Part shown: positions 8,701 through 15,468 of the stretch, in pieces
How the letters are laid out: each line of letters starts with the position of its first letter
How positions within the stretch are numbered: position 1 is the stretch's first letter
DNA from: JAIBAI01 sp044238875
Lineage (GTDB): Bacteria > Bacteroidota > Bacteroidia > M30B66
Direction: 5' to 3'
NCBI GenBank assembly: GCA_044238875.1
Contig: JBIICM010000026.1
Span: 1-19,987, forward strand
DNA: 19,987 bases
Position numbers and translations under genes: made by a program
The notes under the pieces: generated by a model
Databases searched by the model: none
Seen by the model: the letters and a program-made list of their open reading frames with translations, nothing else
What the model was told of the DNA's origin: nothing

Positions 8701-9408
8701 GCTGAAAAGCTTGCGCGCTCTGAGCGTGAGTCGGCCTGGCGAGAAATGGCCAAGCAGGTTGCCCATGAAATTAAAAATCCGCTGACCCCTATCAAGCTCA
8801 GCATTCAGCATCTGAACAGAGCCTGGCATGACAAGGCACCTGATTTTGAACTTCGACTCGAACGTTTCTCAAAAACGCTGATTGAACAGATTGATACGCT
8901 GAGTCATATTGCCACTGCGTTTTCAAATTTTGCCCAAATGCCCCGCATGGCCGTTGAAAAGGTTGACCTGCATGAAATGCTGGGCAATCTGGTTGATTTC
9001 TTTTCGGCTGAAAGTCAGATAAAAATCAGCTACAGCACTGATGAACAGGGAAAATGTCTGGTAATGTCAGACCGTGAGCAACTGTTGCGCGCCTTTAACA
9101 ACCTGATCAGAAATGCCATCCAGAGCATCGAACCCGGGAAAACCGGAAAAATCAACGTACATCTGGAGCGCGAAGAAAATTTCTGGGTAGTTAGCATAAC
9201 CGATAATGGCAGCGGCATACCCGATGAAATCAGGGAGAAGATTTTTTACCCGAATTTCACCACCCGCACAGGAGGTATGGGCCTCGGACTGGCACTGGTA
9301 AAAAGTATCATTGAGAGTTCCGGCGGCACCGTAAGCTTCTCATCGGTATTGTCGGCGGGAAGTACTTTCTTTGTGAGGCTGCCGGCTTATCATCAAAGCG
9401 AGCTATGA
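5743..9408 (+). CDS. Large multi-spanning sensor histidine kinase (NtrY-like)
   Basis: 1221 residues from ATG 5743. Membrane spans can be read at about 4-22, 207-230, 236-255, 279-300, 307-330, 353-375, 388-408, 413-430, 440-457, 701-726, 740-768 and 909-935. They leave three probable periplasmic sensor segments (about 23-205, 460-700 and 770-908). A HAMP linker follows (about 936-985, ...RITEPLRLI), then a HisKA dimerisation domain with the phospho-acceptor H1008 in M-A-K-Q-V-A-H-E-I-K-N-P-L-T-P, as in NtrY-type kinases. The ATPase domain has the N box around N1124, DNGSG at 1154-1158 and G-G-M-G-L-G-L-A-L-V near 1177, so it should be active. Upstream in-frame ATGs at 5635 and 5713 were rejected because the hydrophobic N-terminus and the -7-like element fit 5743. 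No response regulator is adjacent, and the ligand is unknown. Confidence 0.9.
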   Translation: MLRKRLLPVLTGIILLIAGAIIRQNAHEKQSFQVVLGKLQSFMQERAAALDQQGKELSLARCPEFSDTEMFSTAAAEGLFWFAYTPEDILFWSANTVPVTADIIRNKSDTSIWKLKNGWYIAKRYQGKGFNLLGLALIRNEYSYQNEYLKNGWFGNREFPSIQLHRPDESPADILKWREPLSNNLIYISSSPAPEGADEPDFIDPSHIVTALLTLAGLILLFIGGHIIVTRGRARNNLWWFISLVLIRALGFYFRLPSSFYNLHLFSPADYAASDWLPTLGDLFLNVILLFYGTWLLFRRAPAFNRPLSNLIVFSLLLVLFIGSLAITGLIRGLIAHSSITLDFSDIFTISSSSFIAFLIIVMLFGALFLGAETLRLAIKKSKKSGKKPLLFITVIAAAALVIQPFIPFTESDLILLSGSILLILFLPDQALYPFRYTRIIGLITLFALAGNYLILHDSSVRELEKRKLLALKISAERDPIAESLFKETEDNILSDTLLKSYLRPTTVIPAGQVRDLAQLYFNGYWEKYNIAVNVFGTDECPLTSLYTTPVSDPLVFDRLIDSIGIPTQSGHFFYMDKGSGRISYLARLQIPDTAGNNILGTLYIDFQSRYTPEEIGYPELLLDQMVSSSTDMSSYSYARYKDGSLVSHYGNFSYPLIQEKQAGLKAGNEAFSLVNHNGFEHLYYQASDHSMVILSLPERNFIALLSPFTYLMLIAGLLVLLVLLIQELRTEKKIVLSFKRRIQIFIVGILLFALCMVSAGTLVFLISNNLNKNRQAISEKIHSILVETEYNLYSDESLNPFKSNDLSYLLTRQANIFMADINLYDPSGQLFASSRPKIFEEGLVSKRMQPEALYEMKFRKRTEFIHEEQTGLLQYLSAYVPVRNRENKVIAYLNLPYFARQSELKREISVFLVTIINIYVLLMVLVVIAAIFLSNRITEPLRLIQERLGRIRLGRQNEVIAWKGNDEIARLINEYNSMVEQLANSAEKLARSERESAWREMAKQVAHEIKNPLTPIKLSIQHLNRAWHDKAPDFELRLERFSKTLIEQIDTLSHIATAFSNFAQMPRMAVEKVDLHEMLGNLVDFFSAESQIKISYSTDEQGKCLVMSDREQLLRAFNNLIRNAIQSIEPGKTGKINVHLEREENFWVVSITDNGSGIPDEIREKIFYPNFTTRTGGMGLGLALVKSIIESSGGTVSFSSVLSAGSTFFVRLPAYHQSEL

Positions 9409-9422
9409 AAATCTTGAAAACT

Positions 9423-9434
9423 ATTACTAGTAAT
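9423..9434. promoter_or_regulatory. 12-bp perfect palindrome before the nuclease gene
   Basis: ATTACTAGTAAT reads the same on both strands. It sits in the AT-rich 54-base gap between the histidine kinase stop and the DUF1016 start, 28 bases before the ATG at 9463. The position suits an operator site, but no regulator is known and a chance palindrome cannot be excluded in AT-rich sequence. Confidence 0.35.
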
Positions 9435-9462
9435 TCTTGCAAAAAATTTAACTTATTCTAAA

Positions 9463-10554
9463 ATGGGAACTCGCTTTACTGAAATTGTTTCGCTCATTCG
9501 TTCAGCGCAGGTTTCGGCTTATCGTTCTGTTAACAAAGAGTTGATTAACCTTTATTGGAATGTGGGCTATTATATTGCCCAAAAGGTGAACGCTGCCCAA
9601 TGGGGTGATAAAACAGTGGATGAATTGGCAAATTTCATACAAACTAAACATCCAGATCTAAGGGGTTTTAACCGCAGAGGCTTGTACCGTATGCGTCAGT
9701 TTTATGAAACCTACAAGGATGACTTAATTGTGTCATCAACGAGGCCACAATTACAAAGCACTGATAATAAGGAAAATAAAATTGTGTCCTCAACGCGGAC
9801 ACAATTCAGGGTTTGGGACATTAGACAATCAGCATTGACGGAACTGGGTTGGACACACCACAGAACCATTTTCTCCAGGTGTCAGACGGTTGAGGAAAAT
9901 ATATTTTATATAAAACTCTCATTAAAGGAAAATTATACGGTAAAAGAACTCGACCGTCAGATTACCGCTGCCGTTTATGAACGAACAATGCTTTCGAAGA
10001 CTACGAGAATTGCTGAAAGCATTTCAAATACAAAAGCCATTCAGCCATATTTCAAAGATCTCTATGTTTTTGAATTCCTGAACCTGCCCGAGGCCTTTAC
10101 AGAAAATGAGCTGCAAAAAGGACTTAAAAATAAACTAAAAACCTTTCTGCTTGAGTTGGGCAAAGATTTTCTTTTTATGGGAGAAGAATACCGCCTGCAG
10201 GTGGGCAATAAAGATTTTTTTATTGATCTTTTATTTTATCATCGGCAATTACAGTGCATGGTAGCCTTTGAACTTAAAACGGCGGATTTTTCACCTGAGC
10301 ATATAGGACAATTGAATTTTTATCTTGAAGCCCTAGACCGGGATGTAAAGAAGCCTCATGAAAACCCCAGTATCGGCATTTTATTGTGTAAGGGTAAAGA
10401 CAGCGAGGTGGTAGAATACGCCCTCAGCCGTCACTTATCTCCTGCGTTAGTCAGTGAATACAAAATGGCTTTGCCTGACAAAAAAATTCTCAAAGCCAAG
10501 CTGCACGAGTTGGCTGAATTATGGGCAAATCAGAAAAAAGATGAGGGGTTATGA
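9463..10554 (+). CDS. DUF1016/YhcG-type PD-(D/E)XK nuclease
   Basis: 363 residues. The N-terminal part (about 1-140: LINLYWNVGYYIAQK..., LRGFNRRGLYRMRQFYETY) matches the helical DUF1016 N-terminal domain. The C-terminal part (about 165-350) matches the YhcG nuclease domain. Its likely catalytic set is D255 (FFIDLLFY), E270 and K272 (AFELKT), with Q283 (HIGQLNFYLEALD), a PD-(D/E)XK arrangement that looks complete. Members of the family are often found in type I restriction-modification or other defence islands and are thought to act on DNA; the role here is inferred. The two domains are separated by a linker carrying two near-copies of IVSSTR(P/T)Q(L/F), encoded by palindromic DNA repeats. The gene is visibly richer in A and T than its neighbours, which suggests it was acquired. 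Its stop overlaps the next reading frame by 4 bp (ATGA). Confidence 0.9.
   Translation: MGTRFTEIVSLIRSAQVSAYRSVNKELINLYWNVGYYIAQKVNAAQWGDKTVDELANFIQTKHPDLRGFNRRGLYRMRQFYETYKDDLIVSSTRPQLQSTDNKENKIVSSTRTQFRVWDIRQSALTELGWTHHRTIFSRCQTVEENIFYIKLSLKENYTVKELDRQITAAVYERTMLSKTTRIAESISNTKAIQPYFKDLYVFEFLNLPEAFTENELQKGLKNKLKTFLLELGKDFLFMGEEYRLQVGNKDFFIDLLFYHRQLQCMVAFELKTADFSPEHIGQLNFYLEALDRDVKKPHENPSIGILLCKGKDSEVVEYALSRHLSPALVSEYKMALPDKKILKAKLHELAELWANQKKDEGL
9726..9806. repeat. Two palindromic repeats inside the DUF1016 coding sequence
   Basis: Two similar units start 54 bp apart (18 codons): 9726-9752 and 9780-9806. They are closely similar over their length. In the second, AATTGTGTCC (9780-9789) and GGACACAATT (9797-9806) pair perfectly around a 7-base loop; in the first only the outer AATTGTG/CACAATT arms pair. 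They encode IVSSTRPQL and IVSSTRTQF in the linker between the two domains, in frame and without disturbing either domain. Confidence 0.8.
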
Positions 10555-10817
10555 ATTGGAGGAAAATGAATTTAGGTGAATTCTTAAAAGAATTAGAACT
10601 TACCGAAGGCAGGGCAACAGGAATTCCTACCATGCTGGAATCATTGAACAAGAACGGGTCACCTTCCCCGCATTTTTATAGCGATGACGATCGTACTTTT
10701 TTTGAAGTAGAACTTTTTATTCACCCTTTTCCGGTTTTTGATATACCAGATAACCAACCCATAAAAAACACAATCCAGCACCATGTCACTCTATTTTCAC
10801 GGCAATGCCCCGCTTAA
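10551..10817 (+). pseudogene. C-terminal remnant of an AlbA_2/HATPase_c_4 (RecG-like, Schlafen-type) gene
   Basis: An 88-codon frame. Residues about 6-58 contain F-L-K-E-L-E-L-T-E-G-R-A-T-G-I-P and NGSP...DDDRTFF...IHP. This is the signature of the C-terminal ATPase-like part of putative DNA-binding AlbA_2/HATPase_c_4 proteins, which are normally several hundred residues long. The N-terminal DNA-binding domain and most of the ATPase fold are absent, and upstream DNA is the intact nuclease gene, so this is best read as a remnant left by deletion. The frame begins at an ATG overlapping the nuclease stop (ATGA) and its last 35 bases run into the start of the methyltransferase, so its final residues are probably not ancestral. 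It could still be translated by coupling; whether a peptide has any role is unknown. Confidence 0.7.
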
Positions 10818-11574
10818 GTTCCAGCATCAATACCTGGTCACCCGCGATTACATCATACCATTTATTGAGAAAATAAAACCCCTCGGCGCACAAAGCCGCG
10901 TGCTTGAAATTGGCTGCGGAGAGGGCGGTGTTTTACTGGCTTTTGCAGAAAAAGGCTGTAAATGCACCGGCATGGATCTCTCAGAAAGTAAAATCAATAG
11001 CGGCAAAGAACTTTTGAAAGATCAGCCCGACATTCATCTGTTTACAGCTGATATCTATGATCATACAACCATGGACACCTTCGGTGGAAGCTTTGACCTG
11101 ATTGTGCTGAAAGATACCATTGAACACATTCCAGATCAGGAAAAAATAATAGCGCATCTGCCCTATTTTCTGAATACCAATGGCATGATATTTTTCGCTT
11201 TTCCACCCTGGCGAATGCCATTCGGCGGGCATCAGCAAATAGCAGTAAACCGCAAGGCTCAGCTACCCTGGTTACACCTGCTGCCCAAAAAATTTTACCT
11301 GAAATATTTGAAAAATGCCGGCGAAAACAACCCTACTATCACATCATTAGAAGAAATTTATGACACCCGTATTTCCATCGGCCGCTTCGAACGCATCGTC
11401 AGGAAATTACAATTTGAGATCGTCAGAAAAAGGCATTACATGGTAAATCCGATTTACCGGTATAAATTCAGAAGAACACCCAGGGAGCAAATTAAATTTA
11501 TTACGCATCTGCCCTGGCTGCGCGATTTTATTACCACCACCGTTTATTACCTGGTTAGTCCTGCTAAAAAGTAA
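10783..11574 (+). CDS. Class I SAM-dependent methyltransferase
   Basis: 263 residues. SAM-binding motif I is R-V-L-E-I-G-C-G-E-G-G at 39-49, followed by C-T-G-M-D-L-S with an acidic residue near 66 that would hold the ribose, and F-D-L-I-V-L-K-D-T-I-E-H-I around 108-120, as in Methyltransf_11/23-type enzymes acting on small molecules, lipids or glycans. The C-terminal third (PWRMPFGGHQQI... to the end) is basic and aromatic and probably forms the substrate cap; no specific substrate can be named. The start ATG lies inside the end of the AlbA_2 remnant frame, and no clear promoter was seen just upstream, so its original promoter may have been displaced when the upstream patch arrived. Its 3' end overlaps the convergent DUF218 gene by 28 bp. 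Confidence 0.88.
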   Translation: MSLYFHGNAPLKFQHQYLVTRDYIIPFIEKIKPLGAQSRVLEIGCGEGGVLLAFAEKGCKCTGMDLSESKINSGKELLKDQPDIHLFTADIYDHTTMDTFGGSFDLIVLKDTIEHIPDQEKIIAHLPYFLNTNGMIFFAFPPWRMPFGGHQQIAVNRKAQLPWLHLLPKKFYLKYLKNAGENNPTITSLEEIYDTRISIGRFERIVRKLQFEIVRKRHYMVNPIYRYKFRRTPREQIKFITHLPWLRDFITTTVYYLVSPAKK

Positions 11575-12182
11575 TAGATCAACTTAATGTATTCATTGTT
11601 CACCATCAGCAGCCCTGACTCGCCGGCCCACCAGAAATCTTCGCTGTAGCGGCTGCTGGGCGCCCCCCTGAGTACCATGGTGATACCCGCCTTCTCAAGC
11701 CGTGACCTGAAAACCTGATTCACCCTCAGGGTGTGAAACTTATCTGATACAACCATTACTTTTTTGATGCCTTTGCTGCGGCAATAATTCAGCACAACAT
11801 TTGCCTCCTCACGTGTACTGGTTCCGGTTTGCACCTCTTTGATCAGTGAATCAGGCATACCCAGTTTGTTCAACGCCTTTCGGGTAAGGGCTGATTCGGT
11901 GATGTTTAAATCCATCACTTCAAACAATGATGGCACCGTTTCGCCGGTGCAGATAACATAAGGCGCAAACCCGGCGCGATAAAGGCGGTAGGCTTCAGCC
12001 GATCGGTCAACAGGGCCGCCACTCAGTATGAACAAGGCGTCACATTTTGTGGGATTATCCTCTTCAATCAGCAACGACCCAGCAAAACGCATGACAGGCC
12101 GCCTTACCAAAAACAAAAGCAGCATTAAAAAAACCACTACGGATAATACCCAGCCGCTGCGTTTTAAAATTTTCTTCCACAT
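11547..12182 (-). CDS. YdcF/SanA-like DUF218 membrane protein
   Basis: 211 residues. One N-terminal membrane anchor (about 10-27) precedes a DUF218 domain. Family landmarks are D-A-L-F-I-L-S-G-G near 49-57, R-S-A-E-A-Y-R-L-Y near 61-69, Y-V-I-C-T-G-E, the T-S-T-R-E-E-A-N motif, and V-M-V-V-S-D-K-F-H-T-L-R. DUF218 proteins (E. coli YdcF, SanA, ElyC) are inner-membrane proteins linked to envelope integrity or cell-wall and lipid-carrier metabolism; the exact reaction is not settled. The gene is divergent from the envelope operon starting at 12284 and its 3' end overlaps the methyltransferase gene by 28 bp. Confidence 0.9.
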   Translation of the reverse strand: MWKKILKRSGWVLSVVVFLMLLLFLVRRPVMRFAGSLLIEEDNPTKCDALFILSGGPVDRSAEAYRLYRAGFAPYVICTGETVPSLFEVMDLNITESALTRKALNKLGMPDSLIKEVQTGTSTREEANVVLNYCRSKGIKKVMVVSDKFHTLRVNQVFRSRLEKAGITMVLRGAPSSRYSEDFWWAGESGLLMVNNEYIKLIYYFLAGLTR

Positions 12183-12189
12183 AAAGGCA

Positions 12190-12197
12190 CGAACTTA
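12190..12197 (-). promoter_or_regulatory. Candidate -7 element for the DUF218 gene
   Basis: On the minus strand TAAGTTCG lies 7 bases before the ATG at 12182. It fits TAnnTTTG with the same T-to-C change seen in front of carB and the DUF5686 gene. No matching TTTG was found at 19-20 bases, so support is partial. Confidence 0.3.
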
Positions 12198-12270
12198 AAC
12201 GATTTTACGTTTTATCCGGCACAGGTTGAAAATTAACCCTTACAGTTGTGCAGGGCAACATTTTAGCCCC

Positions 12271-12278
12271 TATTTTTG
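12271..12278 (+). promoter_or_regulatory. Candidate -7 element for the five-gene envelope operon
   Basis: TATTTTTG is an exact match to TAnnTTTG and ends five bases before the ATG at 12284. A TTG at 12246-12248 lies 22 bases upstream, slightly farther than usual. Transcription would start at or next to the start codon. Confidence 0.45.
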
Positions 12279-12283
12279 TCCTG

Positions 12284-12922
12284 ATGAACAACTTCGCCCG
12301 CCTTATACTTCTGCTTTCGCTTGCCTTGAGCCTGCATGCGCAGGGGCAAAACAAAAAGGTTATTCAGTTTTCTGGTGTAATAGTAAGCGGCGACAGCCTC
12401 AAACCTGTTCCCTATGTTAACGTGATGGTAAAAGGCACCTACAGGGGTACCGTCAGCGATTACTATGGATTCTTTTCGTTTGTTGCGCAGTCGAACGACA
12501 CCATCGAGTTCTCGGCCCTTGGCTACCGCCCATCCCGGTATACCATTCCGGGTGAGTTGAATGAAAACCGCTATTCAATTATTCAAATGCTTCAGAAAGA
12601 TACCATTCTGCTGCGTGAAACGGTGATATACCCCTGGCCGACCCGTGAACAGTTTGACCGGGCATTTATCGAACTCAAAATTCCTGATGATGACCTGTCA
12701 ACCGCTCAAAAAAACCTCTCCCGCGATAAGCTTTTTGAAGCTGCCATGAACATGCCGATGGATGCTTCACTCAATTACAAATACGCCAGTCAGCAGTTCA
12801 ACACCCGCCTTTACAATGCCGGACAAATACCGATGAACAACCTGCTGAACCCCATTGCATGGGCCCGCTTTGTTCAGGCATGGCGAAACGGTGATTTCAA
12901 AAAGACCAATACGGGCAGATGA
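12284..12922 (+). CDS. Exported protein with carboxypeptidase-like regulatory domain, partner of the following receptor
   Basis: 212 residues. A signal peptide (1-19, probable cut in LHA before Gln20) is followed by a carboxypeptidase-regulatory-like beta-sandwich at about 25-110 (FSGVIVSGDSLKPVPYVNVMV...GTVSDYYGFFSFVA...IEFSALGY). The last 100 residues are a polar tail (P-W-P-T-R-E-Q-F-D-R-A-F) with no recognised domain. The start at 12284 was preferred over an in-frame GTG at 12248 because it begins directly with the signal peptide and follows the -7-like element. Its stop overlaps the start of the TonB-dependent receptor gene by 4 bp (ATGA), which points to translational coupling and to the two proteins acting together at the outer membrane. 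The exact role is unknown. Confidence 0.85.
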   Translation: MNNFARLILLLSLALSLHAQGQNKKVIQFSGVIVSGDSLKPVPYVNVMVKGTYRGTVSDYYGFFSFVAQSNDTIEFSALGYRPSRYTIPGELNENRYSIIQMLQKDTILLRETVIYPWPTREQFDRAFIELKIPDDDLSTAQKNLSRDKLFEAAMNMPMDASLNYKYASQQFNTRLYNAGQIPMNNLLNPIAWARFVQAWRNGDFKKTNTGR

Positions 12923-15435
12923 CGGCAAAAAAAATCCGGCTGATTCTTCTCCTGTTATTTCCAGTCAGCTTCTTCTCAGGCGTCTATGCGCAAAAGGCTC
13001 TGTTGAAAGGTAAAATTACCGGAGAGCAGGGCAACCTCATGGCCGGTGTGCTGGTGTACGAAGCCGGAAACCAAAAAGTAAATGCCACCACAGATATTGA
13101 TGGCCTGTTTCAGCTCAGCGTTGATGCTGAACGAAAGGTGCGCATCGTAATTTCATCCATCGGCTACAAAAAAGATACGCTCACGTTTTTATTGAAAAAA
13201 GACGAGATCAGAAATGTTAACCATGTTTTATCGCTGATCATCCAAAACACTTTTGAGGTTGTTGATAAATCTGACCGGAAGGGTTTTATTCAGCGGATTG
13301 ACCCCAGAATTACCCAAAACATGACAGGCCCGGGTGATGCCATTGCCATGACCCTGAAATCATTCGCCTGGGTAAAGTCGAACAGTGAGCTAAGTTCGCA
13401 ATACTCCGTGCGAGGGGGCAATTTCGATGAAAACCTGGTGTATGTGAACGATGTTGAGATTTACAGACCTTTTCTTGTCAGGGCCGGACAACAGGAAGGC
13501 TTAAGTTTCGCAAACCCCGATATGATTGAAGGATTAAAATTTTCAGGCGGAGGTTTTGAAGCGAAATACGGTGACAAAATGTCATCCGTACTTGACATTA
13601 CCTACAAACGCCCTACCGGATTTCATGGAAGTATTGGCGCCAGCGTGCTGGGCGGTAATCTTCAACTTGAAGGATCTACCAAAAACTACAGGCTCTCGGG
13701 TATGATCGGAGCCCGCTACCGTACCACACAATACCTGCTCAACAGCCTTGATGTGCAGGGGCAGTACCGGCCGGCTTTTACCGATGTGCAGGCCTATCTG
13801 CTGTATAACATTACCGATAAATGGGACATTGACCTGCTGAGTAACTATGCGGTAAACAATTACAGGGTGTTTCCCCAGAGCCAGAGAACCGAATTCGGCA
13901 CCATTAACCAGGCGCTTCAGCTGAGGGTATTTTTTGACGGCAAGGAGCAAAGTCGCTTTGCTACCTCCATGGCTGCGATAACTTCTACCTGGAAACCCAG
14001 AAAAAACATACGGCTCAAATTCATCACCTCCGCCTTCAACTCCTCTGAAACAGAGCGGTCGGATGTGATGGGGCAATATTTTATTGATGAACTTGAACGC
14101 GATATCGGAAAGGATAATTTTGGGGATGTTGCCTTTAACAGAGGTATTGGTTCTTATATCACCTTTATCCGCAACAGGCTCGATTACCTGGTGCTCAATG
14201 CCGAGCACAAAGGTTATATTGATAAAGGTCCGCACTTTTTTCAGTATGGTTTAAGGGCACAGTCTGAAGAGATCCGTGACCGGATCAAGGAGTGGAAAAT
14301 GGTGGATTCAGCTGACTATTCCCTGCCTGACTTCCCCGCTGATTCTATTATACTTAACCAGGTGATCAGGGCTTCGGCCAGCCTTTCGTCAATGCGTTAC
14401 CAGGCTTATGCACAATACAACTACGAATGGCTTACCGACAGCCTTGAATGGTCGCTCACCGGCGGGCTGCGTGCCAATCACTGGACTTTGAACGGGCAAA
14501 CCATTGTAAGCCCGAGGCTGGTTTTCTCGCTGCGACCTTTGAACTGGAAACGCGACATTACCTTCAGGGCTGCTGCCGGACATTATGCGCAACCACCCTT
14601 CTACCGCGAACTTAGAGGGTTCGATGGCAGCATTAACCCTAACGTTAAAGCCCAGGAAAGCTGGCACTTTATTGCAGGCACCGATTTTACCTTCAAATCA
14701 TGGGGGCGGCCGTTCAGTCTTTACGCTGAGGTTTATTACAAAATTCTCCGTAATCTGGTTCCCTATGAAGTTGACAATGTGCGCATACGCTATTTTGCCG
14801 ATAACCTCAGCGATGGCTATGCCGCTGGTTTCGACATGAAAGTGAACGGTGAATTTGTAAAAGGTGTACAAAGCTGGGCCAGTATCAGCCTGATGAAAAC
14901 CATGGAAGATATCCGCAATGATTTCTACTATGATTATTATGATAGCCTCGGCAGAAAGATTATTCCGGGTTATTCATCCATCAAGCAGGCCACCGACTCA
15001 GTAAAGATTTTACCGGGATATATCCCCCGCCCTACCGATCAGCGTTTTAATTTTAGTCTGTTTTTTCAGGATTACCTGCCCAAGAACCCTACCCTGAGCA
15101 TGCAGATTACATTGGTTTTTGGTTCCAGATTACCGATGGGTCCGCCTGACAATGTTCGGTACAGAGATACCCTGCGCATACCGGCTTACCGAAGGGTTGA
15201 CATTGGATTTTCAAAGCACTTCATTACTAAAGATCGTAAACTTCAATACAAGGAGCACAACAGCTTTCTGAAACATTTCAACTCGCTTGTGCTGAGTTTG
15301 GAGGTTTTCAACCTGCTGGGCATCAACAATACCGTTTCTTACCTGTGGATCAAAGATGTAACCAACCGTACTTACGGGGTACCAAATTTTCTGACCAACC
15401 GGCTGATCAATCTGCGGCTGCAGGCATCCTTTTAA
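12919..15435 (+). CDS. TonB-dependent receptor with carboxypeptidase-like N-terminal domain
   Basis: 838 residues. Signal peptide 1-24 (cut after V-Y-A), carboxypeptidase-regulatory-like domain at about 28-110 (LKGKITGEQGNLMAGVLVYE...TTDIDGLFQL...SSIGYKKD), then a plug domain at about 120-230 with the hallmarks YSVRGGNFDENLVYVNDVEIY and G-G-F-E-A-K-Y-G-D-K-M-S-S-V-L-D-I-T. A large beta-barrel follows to the C-terminal Phe (LRLQASF). Such receptors import a bound ligand, or handle a partner, across the outer membrane using TonB energy. No SusD-like lipoprotein accompanies it, so it is not a standard SusC/SusD glycan-uptake pair, and the ligand cannot be named. The gene is coupled to the upstream small protein by ATGA and lies 33 bp before the glycosyltransferase. 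Confidence 0.93.
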   Translation: MTAKKIRLILLLLFPVSFFSGVYAQKALLKGKITGEQGNLMAGVLVYEAGNQKVNATTDIDGLFQLSVDAERKVRIVISSIGYKKDTLTFLLKKDEIRNVNHVLSLIIQNTFEVVDKSDRKGFIQRIDPRITQNMTGPGDAIAMTLKSFAWVKSNSELSSQYSVRGGNFDENLVYVNDVEIYRPFLVRAGQQEGLSFANPDMIEGLKFSGGGFEAKYGDKMSSVLDITYKRPTGFHGSIGASVLGGNLQLEGSTKNYRLSGMIGARYRTTQYLLNSLDVQGQYRPAFTDVQAYLLYNITDKWDIDLLSNYAVNNYRVFPQSQRTEFGTINQALQLRVFFDGKEQSRFATSMAAITSTWKPRKNIRLKFITSAFNSSETERSDVMGQYFIDELERDIGKDNFGDVAFNRGIGSYITFIRNRLDYLVLNAEHKGYIDKGPHFFQYGLRAQSEEIRDRIKEWKMVDSADYSLPDFPADSIILNQVIRASASLSSMRYQAYAQYNYEWLTDSLEWSLTGGLRANHWTLNGQTIVSPRLVFSLRPLNWKRDITFRAAAGHYAQPPFYRELRGFDGSINPNVKAQESWHFIAGTDFTFKSWGRPFSLYAEVYYKILRNLVPYEVDNVRIRYFADNLSDGYAAGFDMKVNGEFVKGVQSWASISLMKTMEDIRNDFYYDYYDSLGRKIIPGYSSIKQATDSVKILPGYIPRPTDQRFNFSLFFQDYLPKNPTLSMQITLVFGSRLPMGPPDNVRYRDTLRIPAYRRVDIGFSKHFITKDRKLQYKEHNSFLKHFNSLVLSLEVFNLLGINNTVSYLWIKDVTNRTYGVPNFLTNRLINLRLQASF

Positions 15436-15468
15436 GCTTATGTATATTGCAGCTCCAAATCAAATGCT

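Noticed and set aside
9726..9806. A short CRISPR array
   Set aside because: There are only two units, they lie in frame inside a protein-coding gene, and no further repeats or spacers follow.
9409..10554. The nuclease as the response partner of the histidine kinase
   Set aside because: The nuclease has no receiver domain and its base composition sets it apart; the adjacency looks accidental.
9409..10817. A complete transposon or insertion sequence
   Set aside because: No transposase, terminal inverted repeats or target-site duplication were found at the borders of the AT-richer patch.
13582..14235. A 217-codon open frame on the minus strand
   Set aside because: It lies wholly inside the TonB-dependent receptor gene, has no recognisable domain or export signal, and the plus-strand frame is clearly the real gene.
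12284..15435. A SusC/SusD polysaccharide utilisation locus
   Set aside because: The receptor has no SusD-like lipoprotein beside it and no glycoside hydrolases or sugar-responsive regulator are present in the window.
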